From assembly GCA_947372535.1 (NCBI GenBank), contig CANBUA010000102.1, positions 1 to 14,692 of the forward strand: DNA of 14,692 bases, given 5' to 3'. This document shows, one piece after another, positions 13,584 to 14,692 of the stretch. Source of the DNA: Burkholderiales bacterium (GTDB taxonomy: Bacteria; Pseudomonadota; Gammaproteobacteria; Burkholderiales; Burkholderiaceae). The notes below the pieces were generated by a model. It was not told the DNA's origin. It made no database searches and saw only the letters and a program-made list of their open reading frames with translations. Made by a program: the position numbers and the translations under genes. Numbering within the stretch: the first letter of the stretch is position 1; every line of letters starts with the position of its first letter.

Positions 13584-13927
13584 GCTTGCGCCCCCAGCTC
13601 TTGCAATCTGAAGTCGGCGCCGAGATCGACCTGTTCACAGGTGCCTTCATTGGCCGCCTCCAGCCAGGCTTGTCGAAGCCGCGCAAGCGTGCCCAGACGC
13701 CTTGGCGCCCGGACCCTGACCGCATTGCGAGCGGCTTCCCTCTTGACGACTTGGTCGTAAGTGCCCGCCGCCTTTTGAGTGGCAATCTTGCTCAGCACAT
13801 CGTAATTTTTGATGTACTCCGGCCATCGCTCTTTCGGCACTCTGGCCGCCACCGCCTGCATCCATCGCCGCACGTCAGCACTCGTGATGACCTGGCCATT
13901 CACTTCCCACCGGGTTTTTCTCGCCAT
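13580..13927 (-). CDS. Unknown protein, paralog A of a tandem pair
   Basis: 115 residues, no recognised family. Residues 7-61 align without gaps with residues 28-82 of the upstream neighbour (22 of 55 identical by hand), sharing WE..G, A.VRRWM-like spacing, VP..R, Y.K.Y.V..KIA..K and VV. The shared unit looks like a small helical domain of about 55 residues; the C-terminal 50 differ and are Arg/Ala-rich here (RVRAPRRLGTLARLRQAW). No signal peptide or membrane segment. The ATG at 13927 has GAGGG about 8 nt upstream, overlapping the stop of the neighbour, and the stop overlaps the start of the basic-protein gene, so the three form one operon. Confidence 0.7.
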   Translation of the reverse strand: MARKTRWEVNGQVITSADVRRWMQAVAARVPKERWPEYIKNYDVLSKIATQKAAGTYDQVVKREAARNAVRVRAPRRLGTLARLRQAWLEAANEGTCEQVDLGADFRLQELGAQA

Positions 13928-13937
13928 GGTGATGCCC

Positions 13938-14339
13938 TCAGTTGATCGCGGACATTGCCGCAGGCATCGACAGATGAATCACCGTCGTGCCAGGTTGCCC
14001 GACGAGACTGGATGCAGACGGCGCCCGATCTCCCGACTGGTGCGGGGTGCTTGCCACGCTGATGACGATGCCAGCAGCTAGGCTTGCCTCCGCCACAACG
14101 CGCTCAAACAGCCCCCGGCTTTTGGCATGGGCAATCTTGGCCGGCACCCCGTACCACTTCACGTAGTACCAATATCGGCCATCTGGCACCTTGTGCCCTA
14201 CCGAGGCCATCCACAAATGCACCTCCGCCTGACTGACCGTGATGCCATCGAATTCCCAGCTTGCTTGAGCCGCAAGGGCGTCCAAGTCCTGCTGGCCCCG
14301 CGTATCGGCCGCACTGGGCACAAAGCGTTGTCCGTTCAT
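13938..14339 (-). CDS. Unknown protein, paralog B of a tandem pair
   Basis: 133 residues, no recognised family. Residues 28-82 carry the same domain as paralog A (WEFDGITVSQAEVHLWM, KVPDGRYWYYVKWYGVPAKIA, GLFERVV). The N-terminal 27 residues are a polar extension not present in paralog A, and the C-terminal 50 are low-complexity Ala/Ser/Pro, ending in a hydrophobic stretch too short for a membrane helix. A good Shine-Dalgarno (AAGGAAG) lies 5 nt before the ATG. The gap to paralog A is only 10 nt, and 24 nt to the gene upstream, so all are probably one transcript. Confidence 0.72.
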   Translation of the reverse strand: MNGQRFVPSAADTRGQQDLDALAAQASWEFDGITVSQAEVHLWMASVGHKVPDGRYWYYVKWYGVPAKIAHAKSRGLFERVVAEASLAAGIVISVASTPHQSGDRAPSASSLVGQPGTTVIHLSMPAAMSAIN

Positions 14340-14363
14340 GTTGCTTCCTTGTCGAGGTGGTGA

Positions 14364-14692
14364 TCACGCGGCGTGGCGGCGGCGCCTGGCCCACGTGGCC
14401 GCAGGCTTCGCGGTGCTCATCGGTGGGGGCGTGTCGGCGCCTCTTGGGGCCTGCCATCCCTGCTCGAATCCGCCGAAGGTCAGGGCCATGGGCTCGGCAG
14501 GGCCTGCACCCGTGACGCCGGGCGCCGGGTCATTGGCAGAGCCGAAATCGCCCAGGCGGCCCAGGTGAACGATCTGCTCGCGCAGCGCCTGTATTTCGGC
14601 CCCGGCTTTGGCCAGTTCGCACTTGAGGGTGTCGCTCGCCGAGATGTGCAACTGAGCCAAGTTGAAGACTTCAACATCAGCCCATTGCAGAC
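14364..14692 (-). CDS. Coiled-coil protein, C-terminal part (runs off right edge)
   Basis: The frame is open from the window edge through to the TGA at 14364, so the start is likely outside; a TTG at 14660 is the only internal candidate near the edge and is not convincing. Of 108 visible codons, about 12-45 form an amphipathic helix (LAQLHISASDTLKCELAKAG, then EIQALREQIVHLGRLGDFG) with heptad spacing typical of a short coiled coil. The rest is a Gly/Pro/Ala-rich tail with a terminal Arg cluster (WARRRRHAA). No family recognised. It is the first visible gene of the leftward operon and probably element-encoded. Confidence 0.6.
   Translation of the reverse strand, partial: LQWADVEVFNLAQLHISASDTLKCELAKAGAEIQALREQIVHLGRLGDFGSANDPAPGVTGAGPAEPMALTFGGFEQGWQAPRGADTPPPMSTAKPAATWARRRRHAA

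Larger units (their letters stand above)
11560..14692. mobile_element. One end of a putative prophage or integrative island
   Basis: A minus-strand block with a tyrosine recombinase and a DUF4224 partner at its left end, followed by small genes of unknown function without housekeeping homologues. This is the usual layout of the integrase end of a prophage or island. The left boundary is not resolved; it lies somewhere between tRNA-Phe (10673) and the integrase terminator (11945). The right boundary is outside the window. No structural phage genes, conjugation genes or resistance genes are visible, so the type of element is open. Confidence 0.55.

Overview
This is a GC-rich window that reads like a Burkholderiales (Betaproteobacteria) chromosome. 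The strongest clue is the run rsmB - DUF4390 - ntrY - ntrX, a typical betaproteobacterial order, together with proteobacterial-type Uup, PtsI, OlsB and tRNA-Phe. Genus cannot be fixed from the sequence alone.

Left half (1-10673) is chromosomal backbone. A truncated exported sensor-like gene runs off the left edge on the minus strand. Divergent from it is uup (ABC-F ATPase). It converges on ptsI (PTS enzyme I), with a perfect 11-bp hairpin between them that overlaps the ptsI stop codon. Divergent from ptsI is a tightly packed plus-strand set: olsB (ornithine lipid N-acyltransferase), rsmB (16S rRNA m5C methyltransferase), a DUF4390 exported protein, ntrY (membrane sensor kinase) and ntrX (response regulator). 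The genes from rsmB on are 3 nt apart, overlapping by ATGA, or 13 nt apart, so they are probably co-transcribed. The NtrX-like protein has a receiver domain and a C-terminal Fis-type helix-turn-helix. The central sigma-54-activating AAA+ domain is absent and is replaced by a linker rich in Ala, Pro, Gly and His. tRNA-Phe(GAA) follows, with a strong UUCG-loop terminator.

Middle (10674-11993) is a transition zone. It holds one small exported Cys-containing protein of unknown function, bracketed by two diverged copies of a 28-bp sequence. After it comes a 525-bp gene-free stretch full of dyads (AACCGGTT twice, CCTAGG four times, nested inverted repeats).

Right part (11945-14692) looks like one end of an integrated mobile element, either a prophage or an island. 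All genes are on the minus strand: a partial coiled-coil protein at the right edge, two tandem paralogous small proteins of unknown function, a very basic small protein translationally coupled to the second paralog, a DUF4224 protein (often paired with phage integrases), and a tyrosine recombinase with its own terminator. On the opposite strand, between the basic-protein gene and the DUF4224-integrase pair, there is a promoter-like sequence followed by a perfect hairpin and T-run. This is a candidate small counter-transcribed RNA and one of the more interesting unannotated signals here. The other end of the element lies outside the window.
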